The translations under genes and the position numbers were made by a program. Below, piece by piece: positions 1 through 7,176 of a stretch of DNA of 10,137 bases. The stretch's first letter is position 1, and each line of letters begins with the position of its first letter. The notes below the pieces were generated by a model. That model did not search any database and was not told the origin of the DNA. It saw only the letters and a program-made list of their open reading frames with translations. This DNA comes from Deltaproteobacteria bacterium ADurb.Bin026 (GTDB taxonomy: Bacteria > Desulfobacterota > Syntrophorhabdia > Syntrophorhabdales > Syntrophorhabdaceae): NCBI GenBank assembly GCA_002071245.1, contig MWEV01000117.1, positions 1 to 10,137 of the forward strand, given 5' to 3'.

Positions 1-59
1 TAAAGGGAGAGATTAAAACATTTATCTTGGATATCCCAAGGAAAAAGGAAGGGACGTGA
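1..59 (+). CDS. pilP: 3' end of an upstream gene, probably type IV pilus assembly protein PilP (partial)
   Basis: The frame beginning at base 3 is open from the left edge to a TGA at 57-59 and encodes a C-terminal tail ending in DIPRKKEGT. A short alternation of hydrophobic and charged residues followed by a basic tail fits the end of the PilP lipoprotein, which usually sits directly upstream of pilQ and docks the inner-membrane PilMNO complex onto the secretin. Only 18 residues are visible, so the identity rests mainly on position. The stop overlaps a possible GTG start of the next gene (GTGA at 56-59), which suggests translational coupling. Confidence 0.45.
   Translation, partial: KGEIKTFILDIPRKKEGT
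45..53 (+). promoter_or_regulatory. Ribosome binding site of the secretin gene
   Basis: The purine stretch AAGGAAGGG ends 8 bases before the ATG at 62, a normal Shine-Dalgarno distance. It leaves only 2 bases to the in-frame GTG at 56, although its 5' part (AAGGA) could also serve that GTG. I therefore prefer ATG 62. Confidence 0.55.
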
Positions 60-61
60 TT

Positions 62-1522
62 ATGGACAAAAAAATATCAATATTATTGTTTATTATGGTT
101 CTTGCGATCCCTTTGCTGTGTTTTAGTCAAGCACCTACAAAAAAGATACAGAAAATGTCTTTTGATTTTGTAGATGCTGATGTGCGTAATGTCCTCAGGG
201 GACTGTCTGATGTAATGGGGAAGAACATAATAATTGGAGATGATGTCAAGGAACTCAAGGATAAAACAATTACTATGAAGCTCGATAATGTATCTATGCA
301 AGAGGCATTGGATTTAATAATAAAGAGCAAGGATTTGGCAAAATTTGAAGAGGATAATGTAATAAGGGTTATTACCTTGAATAAATTGAATATTGAAAAA
401 AAACGTGAAGCTGAGGAAAAAGCGCTTATTCAAAAGGAAAAGCTCGAGAAATTAAAACAAGGAGAAGAATTTTCAACTGAAACGATTTTTTTAAATTATA
501 CAACTGCGAATGATGTAGTCAAAGTAATCAAAGGTGAAACAACAGGAACAGCAGTCGGTGTCGGTGCTGCGAGCGGGATGAAAGGTCTCCTTTCAGAATA
601 TGGTACTGTTACTCCAGTAACCTGGAGCAATGCAATAATCGTTAAAGATACAAAAAATAATGTGGAAAATATAAAAAAGATGATAAAAGAGCACGACTTT
701 GCTCCTCCTCAGGTTCAAATAGAGGCGCGAATTGTCCAGGCATCTTCTGATTTCTCAAAAGAACTGGGTGTTCAGTGGGGTGCTTCATACGGATGGACAA
801 GCAAGGAACTTGGGAATAAAGCAGTTGAGGTTGGAGCAAGCAGAAATTATGGTGCTTCATCGGGTGCGACAGCCTATACATCACCGACCGGATTAGTGGG
901 GATGAGGACAGACGGGGCTACAACATCCAATTTTCCTTATAATGTCAACCTCCCCGCAGCAGTTGGTCCTGGTTCAGGTGGAACATTCGGTATATATATA
1001 GGTTCTGTATTTAACTCATTTCAGCTTGATGTTCAACTTTCTGCGCTTGAGAGTTCTGGCAAAGGCAAAATAATATCCAATCCAAAGGTCATTACATCAG
1101 ACAACAAGCCTGCCATAATAAAACAGGGTCAGCAGATACCTTATCAAACCGTATCAATGTCAGGGACTCAAACAGAATTAAAAGATGCTGTGTTGATGCT
1201 TGAAGTAACGCCTCAGGTGACTAAGGATAAAAATGTGAAATTAAAGATTAAGGCAACTAAGGATAGGCCTTTGCCAGCAGTTGCCGCTGGTATACCGATT
1301 GATAAAAAAGAGGCATCAACAGAACTCATCGTACAGGATGGCGAAACCGCAGTTTTGGGCGGAATATATGAAATAGAAGAAGGGGATTCCGAGTCTGGAG
1401 TTCCATTCTTGAGTAAAATACCAATTTTAGGATGGCTATTTAAAAAGGAAAAGAGAACAGATACAAAATCTGAACTACTAATATTTGTCACCCCAAAAAT
1501 AGTTAAAAATTTATACAAGTAA
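62..1522 (+). CDS. pilQ: Type IV pilus secretin PilQ, short form
   Basis: Outer-membrane secretin that would form the multimeric gated channel through which a type IV pilus leaves the cell. Residue numbers count from the alternative GTG at 56; with the ATG at 62 the protein is 486 residues. A signal peptide (basic KK, hydrophobic core, SQA cleavage site near residue 26) is followed by a secretin/TonB short N-terminal (STN) domain at about 35-107. A charged, helix-prone linker spans 110-138. A single NolW/N1-type domain covers about 140-215, with a Gly/Ala-rich loop at 166-176. The secretin barrel domain covers about 218-485. The family signature is clear: VLGG at 433-436, then VPFLSKIPILGWLF at 449-462, then ELLIFVTPKIV near the C-terminus. 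One NolW domain rather than three favours PilQ over the type II secretin GspD. It lacks the N-terminal AMIN domains found in proteobacterial PilQ and is accordingly short. Confidence 0.88.
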   Translation: MDKKISILLFIMVLAIPLLCFSQAPTKKIQKMSFDFVDADVRNVLRGLSDVMGKNIIIGDDVKELKDKTITMKLDNVSMQEALDLIIKSKDLAKFEEDNVIRVITLNKLNIEKKREAEEKALIQKEKLEKLKQGEEFSTETIFLNYTTANDVVKVIKGETTGTAVGVGAASGMKGLLSEYGTVTPVTWSNAIIVKDTKNNVENIKKMIKEHDFAPPQVQIEARIVQASSDFSKELGVQWGASYGWTSKELGNKAVEVGASRNYGASSGATAYTSPTGLVGMRTDGATTSNFPYNVNLPAAVGPGSGGTFGIYIGSVFNSFQLDVQLSALESSGKGKIISNPKVITSDNKPAIIKQGQQIPYQTVSMSGTQTELKDAVLMLEVTPQVTKDKNVKLKIKATKDRPLPAVAAGIPIDKKEASTELIVQDGETAVLGGIYEIEEGDSESGVPFLSKIPILGWLFKKEKRTDTKSELLIFVTPKIVKNLYK

Positions 1523-1529
1523 GAGGGGG
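1522..1529 (+). promoter_or_regulatory. Ribosome binding site for a GTG-start gene
   Basis: AGAGGGGG lies 6 bases before the GTG at 1536. The overlapping ATG at 1534 is followed at once by TGA and cannot be used, so the Shine-Dalgarno position and the frame together fix GTG 1536 as the start. Confidence 0.7.
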
Positions 1530-1535
1530 TAAGAT

Positions 1536-2861
1536 GTGAAAAAGATTTATCTTTTTATTACAATTCTTTTTATCATATTTCCTATTTCCAATGCATTTTG
1601 TGAGACCATAAAATGTCCAATCATAGGAACATCAAATGATAAGTTATATGTCGCAACTGGAGAAAATCTAATTTTAGATGCAAATAAAACACAAGGAATC
1701 ATCCTTGGAGATATTTTATCAATAATTAAGAAAGATGATACACTATCGATGATTGGTGAAATCGGAAAATGTGCCATAATCAAAATTGATGATACTTCAG
1801 GTATATGTAATATAATAGAATCAAAAGCTGAAATTGGAAAGGGTGATTTTGCAGTAGTAAAAATTCCTGAATATAAAAACCCTCAACTTTATCCGCTTAT
1901 TTATAAATTGAATGAGGAAATTGTAGAGCCATTTGAAAATCATAAAAGAGTAAAGGTTTATGTTCACAATATTTATGATGATAAATCCAATATAACAGCG
2001 CTTTCTGAACTCTTAAGAGATGAAATTATCAATGTTTTTAATCAAAAGAAAAGGTTAATCGTTGATACTGAAAGTCTAAATAAATACTTAAATTATCCTG
2101 ATCATTATTTTTATATTGGTACAACCAAATCGAAAAAAGAGACGGTCAATAAAATAAGAAATATAATGCAAGATGTTCAGATTGATATTGTAGTGATGGG
2201 TACATATAAAATTGAAGATAAAAATATAAAGTTAGAGCTCTATTTAATAAATAAAATCAGTGGGTTAGAAAAGAAAATGGATTTTTTGTTAGATCTGAAT
2301 GGTTTTTCGAATATTGCCAAGCAAATAGTGGTACCTTACAAACTAATTAAAGAAAAGGAATTTGTCAATTATAGCATTGTGTATAAACAAAAGGATTACT
2401 TTCCATCAAAATACGAACAGTATGAAATCATAAAGGCAGAATCAAACAAAGAGTTGAGTTTCAAATATAATTTTATGGATGGAAAACTAAAATTTAATAG
2501 GATTAGCCCTGGTGATATAACTATCAAGATAAATACTACTACATTGAATGATATACAAAAGGGAGATATTTATGAAAAGATGTTTGAAAAGGGCATGAAA
2601 AGATTACTGGTGTCTTTTGTTCCAACCCTATATGATAACGACAATGAAATATTTGAATTAAAAAGGGTTATAAAAAAAGAGGTTATTCTTGATTTAAAAG
2701 ATGAAGAAAGCATTTTTTTAGATATAATGCTCGATGCTACATATGAAAAGGAACATATTGATTTAAAAATTACAAAGAATATCTATGATGAAAAATTTGT
2801 TATCAAGCCTATTATGAATGAGTTTATAAAGAAACAACGTATAGATGTTTACCGAGATTAG
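1536..2861 (+). CDS. Secreted protein of unknown function with FlgT/FlgO-like regions
   Basis: Begins with GTG 13 bases after the secretin stop. Residues 1-20 form a signal peptide with an SNA cleavage site and no lipobox, so the product is probably periplasmic or outer-membrane associated. Residues about 35-110 (ATGENLILDANKTQGIILGD, then IGEIGKCAIIKID, then IGKGDFAVV) have the look of the FlgT C-terminal beta-rich domain: a statement of 'made without intent', a 'level' phrase, and a closing 'KGD' turn. Residues about 138-250 resemble the FlgO/TolB-N/CsgG type fold: a conserved-looking 'LSELLRDEIINVF...RLIVDTESLNKYL' run and then 'IDIVVMGTYKIEDKNIKLELYLIN'. The last 180 residues are Lys/Ile/Asp-rich and I recognise nothing in them. 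FlgT and FlgO are outer-membrane flagellar accessory proteins, but no flagellar gene is present, so a role with the neighbouring secretin is more likely. These fold assignments are by eye and tentative. The gene is strikingly AT-rich. Confidence 0.72.
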   Translation: MKKIYLFITILFIIFPISNAFCETIKCPIIGTSNDKLYVATGENLILDANKTQGIILGDILSIIKKDDTLSMIGEIGKCAIIKIDDTSGICNIIESKAEIGKGDFAVVKIPEYKNPQLYPLIYKLNEEIVEPFENHKRVKVYVHNIYDDKSNITALSELLRDEIINVFNQKKRLIVDTESLNKYLNYPDHYFYIGTTKSKKETVNKIRNIMQDVQIDIVVMGTYKIEDKNIKLELYLINKISGLEKKMDFLLDLNGFSNIAKQIVVPYKLIKEKEFVNYSIVYKQKDYFPSKYEQYEIIKAESNKELSFKYNFMDGKLKFNRISPGDITIKINTTTLNDIQKGDIYEKMFEKGMKRLLVSFVPTLYDNDNEIFELKRVIKKEVILDLKDEESIFLDIMLDATYEKEHIDLKITKNIYDEKFVIKPIMNEFIKKQRIDVYRD

Positions 2862-2863
2862 GC

Positions 2864-2869
2864 GGAGGT
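2864..2869 (+). promoter_or_regulatory. Ribosome binding site that fixes the start of the small secreted protein
   Basis: A near-consensus GGAGGT lies 5 bases before the ATG at 2875 and just after the stop of the previous gene. It argues against the longer in-frame start at 2845, which would overlap the upstream gene by 17 bases and put a charged segment ahead of the signal peptide. Confidence 0.8.
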
Positions 2870-2874
2870 GTTTT

Positions 2875-3267
2875 ATGATATTTCTTTATTTTATCTTTTC
2901 TTTTGTGATTTTTTTACCTTGTAATTTGATGGCTCAAGGAACATTGAATGATCTTGAGACAAAGCAATATAAATCTTTTTTAATCGACATGAGAAAGACT
3001 GATCAGAAAAAAGTTTTTATAGATTATAGAGACGATAGAGATACAAAATACAGGAAGCTTAGAGATAGTATTGCCTTTGAAGAAGAAAAAGCACTTGTTG
3101 CAACAAGATCATATTGGGGCGAAAGAGCGATTGAATGGGATAGGAGGCAGGCGGATAGATGGGATACTCAATCTTTCTTGATAAATAAATCCTACTCTGG
3201 GACTGATACCGAATCACGTAGGGCACGCGACACACTAAGATCTGGTTTTTCTGGAAAAAAGAAGTAA
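2875..3267 (+). CDS. Small secreted protein of unknown function
   Basis: The 130-residue product starts with a strongly hydrophobic signal peptide (MIFLYFIFSFVIFL) and a predicted cleavage site at MAQ-G, about residue 21. The mature part, about 110 residues, is very hydrophilic and rich in Arg, Lys, Asp and Glu, with many repeated RD/DR pairs (YRDDRDTKYRKLRD), two Trp-containing segments (SYWGERAIEWDRR, then DRWDTQ) and a basic tail SGKKK. It contains no cysteine after the signal peptide and no transmembrane segment. I do not recognise the family. It lies 13 bases after the FlgT/FlgO-like gene, so it probably belongs to the same envelope-related transcription unit; it may be helical and bind a partner in the periplasm, which is inference. 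Confidence 0.7.
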   Translation: MIFLYFIFSFVIFLPCNLMAQGTLNDLETKQYKSFLIDMRKTDQKKVFIDYRDDRDTKYRKLRDSIAFEEEKALVATRSYWGERAIEWDRRQADRWDTQSFLINKSYSGTDTESRRARDTLRSGFSGKKK

Positions 3268-3300
3268 ATGTGTTTTATCTGAAATTTAATAGGTCATTTT

Positions 3301-4011
3301 GTGCGTCTTTCGAAATATATTGCCAAATGCGGCATTTCATCCCGTAGAAAATCTGAAGAAATAATCAGGTCTGGATACGTAATAGTCAATGATATTAAGA
3401 TATTAGAACCATACTTCAGTATAGATCCAGATATCGACATTATAAAAATACACGGAAAAGAAATAATCGAAGATAAAAAACTATTATATATTGCACTGAA
3501 TAAACCTGTTGGTTATTTATCTGATCTAAATGATCCTTCAGGTAGAAAGTTGGCTCGCGATTTAATAGAAATTGATTCAAATATTTTTCCTGTCGGCAGA
3601 TTAGATTATAACTCTGAAGGACTCATTGTGTTTACGAATGATGGAGATTTTGCAAATATATTGATGCATCCGAGATTTAGTATCGAAAAAGAATATCTTG
3701 TAAAATTTAAAGGCAGATTAGGCAAAGAAGAGATTTTAAAATTAAGAAACGGTGTCATTATTGATAAAAGTTTATGTAAAATAAAGTCCATTAAATTTTA
3801 TGCCTCATCAATCAATAATAATTGGTACAGGGTTACCATCACTGAGGGTCGTAACAGGATAATAAGAAAGATCGGCGAGAAAATACACCATCGTGTGCTT
3901 AAACTGAAGAGGATTCGAATCGGAAATATCAGTTTAGGAAATCTTCTACCTGGACAGTATAGATTTCTAACAGACAAAGAAATTCGACCCTTTAAAATGC
4001 CTTCTATTTGA
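3301..4011 (+). CDS. rluB: Pseudouridine synthase, RsuA/RluB family
   Basis: Cytoplasmic enzyme converting a specific uridine in ribosomal RNA to pseudouridine. Residues 1-50 form an S4 RNA-binding domain (RLSKYIAKCGISSRRKSEE). The catalytic domain starts near 60 with LNKPVGYLSD and carries the active-site motif GRLDYNSEGLIVFTNDGD at 99-116, with the catalytic aspartate at D102. The family's C-terminal signature appears as EGRNRIIRKI at 182-191, where EGRNRQVRRM is more usual. At 236 residues it is full length. The start is a GTG preceded by a weak AGGT at 3291-3294. The motifs place it in the RsuA/RluB/RluE/RluF group; RluB (23S rRNA) is the commonest form in such bacteria, but RsuA (16S rRNA) cannot be excluded. 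It lies 33 bases after the small secreted protein and is probably read from the same transcript. Confidence 0.9.
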   Translation: MRLSKYIAKCGISSRRKSEEIIRSGYVIVNDIKILEPYFSIDPDIDIIKIHGKEIIEDKKLLYIALNKPVGYLSDLNDPSGRKLARDLIEIDSNIFPVGRLDYNSEGLIVFTNDGDFANILMHPRFSIEKEYLVKFKGRLGKEEILKLRNGVIIDKSLCKIKSIKFYASSINNNWYRVTITEGRNRIIRKIGEKIHHRVLKLKRIRIGNISLGNLLPGQYRFLTDKEIRPFKMPSI

Positions 4012-4242
4012 TTATTTTCGTATAAGTAGGGGTTTTATATAGGGGCATGAAAAAAAACGATTGTGAGCGATTATAATGAAGGGTTTCTGGATTCGAGTAA
4101 TCAGAGGGGTCGAATGGTTTATTTGACAAGACAAATCCTCGAATCTTTGAAATATTCATTTAAGTTAACATAATATTCCTTATCGGTATAGTTAAATTTA
4201 TCCTTTATATATGCAGATTCATGATTAGCCGGGAAACAGCCT
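4012..4242. other. Convergent intergenic region without a gene
   Basis: This AT-rich stretch separates the plus-strand block from the minus-strand Hdr operon, whose two end genes converge here. I see no ORF longer than about 16 codons, no tRNA and no GC-rich hairpin followed by a T run on either strand. It holds the nested inverted repeat listed separately, a near repeat TAGGGGTTTTATATAGGGG around 4027-4045 and a spaced direct repeat CGATT-GTGAG-CGATT around 4059-4073. Confidence 0.7.
4090..4145. repeat. Nested inverted repeat (possible RNA stem-loop)
   Basis: GATTCGAG at 4090-4097 is exactly complementary to CTCGAATC at 4138-4145. Inside it, ATTTG at 4121-4125 pairs with CAAAT at 4132-4136 across a 6-base loop. 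The outer arms are 40 bases apart. There is no T run after either end, so a classic intrinsic terminator is not supported. It may be a bidirectional transcript-end structure or chance. Confidence 0.4.
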
Positions 4243-5985
4243 CTATTTAAATGGCACCTCGTATGAGATTACATCTGACGGACAAACCGATGCACAAAGA
4301 CCACAACCTACACAGACATCTTCTTTTATATGCGCTATAGGTTCTCTTGTTTCAAAATTGGGACCAAATACAGAAAGTGGTTTTTCATGAACGATCATTT
4401 CAATTGCACTTTGAGGACAGGCATCTTTGCAGGAACCACAACCACTGCATCTTTCTTCGCTCAGCGTTGGATATACCCTTTCTTCTTCCATATCGAGAAT
4501 AACCTCGCCAACAGCGCCAAAATATTCGCGCATCTTCCATCTTTCACTTCTTGGATATCTACAGAATCCGTAGAAAAAATGTTTTCTGTCCCACTTCGTT
4601 GGGTTCCAACGTATTTGAGGTTCAGTTCTATACTGGAACAAAAATTCCTTGTTTTTAAATAATTCGATATAATCGTTGAATGATACCATCTTGTCGAATG
4701 AAAAGCTTAGGACATCTTTTTGTCCATGTATGTAAGCTGTGCTGTTTTCGACCTTTAAGCTTTGGCCTTCTTCAAGATGAACAAAAATGACACCCTTCCT
4801 TCTTGCATTTTCATAGAGTAATTCGCCGTAAGATGGCATAACAAGATTTTGAGTTACAATACAAACATTCTTTCCGAGTTCACAAAGTTTCTGGGCAATA
4901 TTAATAAAAGATTCAGAAAGGAATTCATAGAACATTTTGAATGATGGATCGTCAATACCTAAATAAAATAGATATGAATTTAAATCGACAGGAATGTTAT
5001 CTATATCGGGTGTATCTTCATAAGATATTTTATTTTCTATCGTGTCATCAAAACCACCATTCAAATCGGACAGGCATTTCGATGATGCGCCAAATCCTGT
5101 CAATATTGCATCTTTGATATTCATAGGCTCAAGTGCACCGCCAGAAACATAAATGCCTTCGATATCTGTCTTCAAAGGTTCAACCTCTTTAATAAAACCA
5201 TATTCATTAAGCGTAAAACCAAAAACTTCACTTAATGACTTAAGTTCAGGATTGGGATGCAAACCTATCGACAACACAACATAATCAAAGCGATCTTCAA
5301 TAATACGATTATCATTATAATAACGTATAGTTACGCCATTTTCATCTTCATCGAAATACCTTGAGTTTGCCCTGATGAAATTGACACCAGCATCTCGAAA
5401 AACCTTTTCCATATAAAATTCCTGACCAAAAAACCTTAAATCATTATAAAATACAGTAATTTCAGGTTTTATACGTTGTAGAGTCCACTTTATCTCACGC
5501 AACGAATATGAACAACAGACCGATGAGCAAAGTGGATACTCGTTCCCCCTCGAACCCACACAGAGGACAAATGCAATCTTGTTTATTTCAGGTAATTCAA
5601 CATTTTTTTGATCAATCATCGCATCATATTCAAGACTCGTAATAATCCTTTTTCCTTTGAGATGCTTTGGATCATACGGCACAAGGCCTGATGAAATAAT
5701 AATCCTATCAGCATCGATATGCCCTTGACCTTCAAGGTGAATTTTAAAACTACCATTGACTCTTTCAGCATCTATTACACATGTTCCCTTAATTACAGTG
5801 AGATTAGGATCATCTCGAATCTCATCATAAAACGTTTTAAAACCTATCCTACAATTGGCAATCTTTTCCATTAGACCACCAGGTGCTTCTGATTTTTCAA
5901 CTATTGTAACCTTGTGGTGTGTCTTAAGCAAAACCTTCGCTGCTGAAATGCCACTTATACCGCCGCCAATTATAAGGATATTCAT
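4243..5985 (-). CDS. Second HdrA-like FAD/iron-sulfur protein, divergent
   Basis: A 580-residue flavoprotein of the HdrA/QmoA type, expected to bind FAD and relay electrons within the Hdr complex. It starts directly with the dinucleotide-binding motif GGGISG (7-12) and lacks the N-terminal HdrA iron-sulfur domain. The HdrA hallmark CVGSRGNEYPLCSSVCC spans 142-158 (C142, C153, C157, C158). The first flavoprotein module ends near 305. Residues about 340-440 look like a degenerate copy of its second half: YGELLYENARRKGVIFVHLEE matches the family pattern seen at 186-205. No second GxGxxG motif accompanies it. The C-terminus holds two [4Fe-4S] ferredoxin motifs, C513/516/519/523 and C558/561/564/568, separated by a longer insert than in ordinary ferredoxins. 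It overlaps HdrB by ATGA, so it is translationally coupled and last in the operon. Without the N-terminal domain, its role may be electron transfer rather than bifurcation; that is inference. Confidence 0.85.
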   Translation of the reverse strand: MNILIIGGGISGISAAKVLLKTHHKVTIVEKSEAPGGLMEKIANCRIGFKTFYDEIRDDPNLTVIKGTCVIDAERVNGSFKIHLEGQGHIDADRIIISSGLVPYDPKHLKGKRIITSLEYDAMIDQKNVELPEINKIAFVLCVGSRGNEYPLCSSVCCSYSLREIKWTLQRIKPEITVFYNDLRFFGQEFYMEKVFRDAGVNFIRANSRYFDEDENGVTIRYYNDNRIIEDRFDYVVLSIGLHPNPELKSLSEVFGFTLNEYGFIKEVEPLKTDIEGIYVSGGALEPMNIKDAILTGFGASSKCLSDLNGGFDDTIENKISYEDTPDIDNIPVDLNSYLFYLGIDDPSFKMFYEFLSESFINIAQKLCELGKNVCIVTQNLVMPSYGELLYENARRKGVIFVHLEEGQSLKVENSTAYIHGQKDVLSFSFDKMVSFNDYIELFKNKEFLFQYRTEPQIRWNPTKWDRKHFFYGFCRYPRSERWKMREYFGAVGEVILDMEEERVYPTLSEERCSGCGSCKDACPQSAIEMIVHEKPLSVFGPNFETREPIAHIKEDVCVGCGLCASVCPSDVISYEVPFK

Positions 5986-6671
5986 AGCTTGTCTGTTTCT
6001 CCCATTACATATAGCAATAGATCGTTAAAATATATAACTTTTCTGTTTTCGGAAAATGTCTTCAGAGCCATATGACATAGAGGACAAAACACAACCAAAT
6101 CACCATGCGTGTTATCGATTATCAGTCTGGAAAGTTTTTCCGTAGCCCATCTGTTGATAAAAAACTGGTTACCGCCGCAGCATCTATCTTTTACCTTTTC
6201 ACCGTCTACATCTCCGCCAAAACGGGTTATAAAGTTCTCCATTATGTCCTTGTTTTTTATGGCGGTTTCCTTTGGGCGCAGCAAGACACATCCATAATAT
6301 GGTGTGAACAGCCTACCCTCAAGGTCATGCTTTATATCTATTGATTCCACTATATCAAAATATTCGAACACATCAAGGGGATGAAGAATGGAAAAACTGC
6401 CTCCATCATCCTGATTGGCTTCCTTCAAGTTTTTGTAACACGCTGGACAAGGCGCTACAATATCATTACAGAAACCATGGGCCTTTTTTAGATTAGATTT
6501 TGAAAAATCTGTTAACTCGTTTTTATTCCCATATTCAAATGCCCCGCAACAGTGCCAGTCTGGTATTTCTTTAAGGTCGTGCCCAAATCTTTTAAAAATC
6601 TTTTTTGTTGTTGAGTTAAGTCTGTGAGCCGATCCAATTAGTGAACAGCCGGGATAATACCCATACTCCAT
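5982..6671 (-). CDS. hdrB: Heterodisulfide reductase subunit B-like protein (HdrB, CCG domain)
   Basis: Catalytic-type subunit carrying the two cysteine-rich CCG motifs that in methanogen HdrB bind the paired noncubane [4Fe-4S] clusters where a disulfide is reduced. First motif: C9 in YYPGCSL, C41-C42 in WHCCGA, C75 and C78 in PCPACY. Second motif: C128 in YYGCVLLRP, C164-C165 in DRCCGG, C196 and C199 in FCPLCH. All ten expected cysteines are present, so both clusters should form. At 229 residues it is shorter than methanogen HdrB. There is no signal or membrane segment, so it is cytoplasmic. It follows HdrC by 1 base, with GGGGA just upstream, and overlaps the next gene by 4 bases. In a bacterium the substrate is not CoM-S-S-CoB; a protein or small thiol disulfide is likely, but unknown. 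Confidence 0.93.
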   Translation of the reverse strand: MEYGYYPGCSLIGSAHRLNSTTKKIFKRFGHDLKEIPDWHCCGAFEYGNKNELTDFSKSNLKKAHGFCNDIVAPCPACYKNLKEANQDDGGSFSILHPLDVFEYFDIVESIDIKHDLEGRLFTPYYGCVLLRPKETAIKNKDIMENFITRFGGDVDGEKVKDRCCGGNQFFINRWATEKLSRLIIDNTHGDLVVFCPLCHMALKTFSENRKVIYFNDLLLYVMGETDKL

Positions 6672-6672
6672 G

Positions 6673-7176
6673 TCATCTCCCCTTTATTTTGTATGGTAGA
6701 TGAAAGCTTATATATTCAAACCACTTTGGTACATATCTTATGTATCCCTCTTTTAGCATATATGTAGCTGACTTCAAAAACACGTAAGGTTCATACACCC
6801 TGCCCCATATTTTTACTGCACCTTTGAAAGCCTTTTCAAACTGTGATTCAATACCAAGTGTCTCGCGGAAAGCCCTGATGATTTCCGGGATACGTATGCC
6901 CCATGGACAGTTGTGTGTGCAACGATAACAATTTGTACAAAATAGAACCAATGGATGATTTTTTTCAACCGTTCTTCCAAGAAAAAGAGAAGAAAGCAGC
7001 TCCTGAGGGTTTGCATCTATCGACAGATCATTGACCGTACACACCGATGCGCATATTTTACAACCGAGACATACCGAAAAATCCTCACGTTTATATCCGC
7101 TCATCCCAATGATTTTTTTATTCAGATGTTCAATATTAAATATTGTATGTTCTATGTTATTATCAGTCTGCTGCAT
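6673..7176 (-). CDS. hdrC: Heterodisulfide reductase subunit C-like iron-sulfur protein (HdrC)
   Basis: A 167-residue electron-transfer subunit that would link HdrA to HdrB through two [4Fe-4S] clusters. The motifs are C36/C39/C42/C46 (CLGCKICASVC, with Thr instead of the usual Pro after the last Cys) and C80/C83/C86/C90 (CTNCYRCTHNCPWG). The segment IRIPEIIRAFRE that follows is typical of HdrC. The C-terminal 60 residues (KIWGRVYEPYVFLKSATYMLKEGY) are aromatic-rich and helical, but not a convincing membrane span, which separates it from membrane-bound HdrE/DsrM partners. It overlaps the preceding gene by 14 bases in another frame. The N-terminal 25 residues before the first motif are unusual in composition, and a later start at M25 is possible but lacks a better ribosome site. 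Confidence 0.92.
   Translation of the reverse strand: MQQTDNNIEHTIFNIEHLNKKIIGMSGYKREDFSVCLGCKICASVCTVNDLSIDANPQELLSSLFLGRTVEKNHPLVLFCTNCYRCTHNCPWGIRIPEIIRAFRETLGIESQFEKAFKGAVKIWGRVYEPYVFLKSATYMLKEGYIRYVPKWFEYISFHLPYKIKGR

Noticed and set aside
2845..2874. Longer start for the small secreted protein (ATG at 2845)
   Set aside because: It overlaps the upstream gene, has no ribosome site and adds a charged stretch before the signal peptide. GGAGGT at 2864-2869 points to ATG 2875.
4075..4125. Short ORF of about 16 codons (ATGAAGGG...) in the intergenic region
   Set aside because: It is too short, has no good Shine-Dalgarno sequence, and its composition is uninformative.
4087..4150. tRNA T-arm-like TTCGA/TCGAA sequences
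   Set aside because: The TTCGA-type elements are not flanked by a proper T stem, and no anticodon or acceptor arm can be drawn on either strand.
4330..4662. 110-codon plus-strand open frame opposite the second hdrA-like gene
   Set aside because: It lies wholly inside the ferredoxin-domain region of the minus-strand gene and shows no recognisable domain or ribosome site.
7163..7172. Selenocysteine at the TGA ending the FrhB/FdhB-like gene
   Set aside because: The TGA is followed at once by an in-frame TAA, and all expected HdrA and MvhD redox positions are ordinary cysteine codons.
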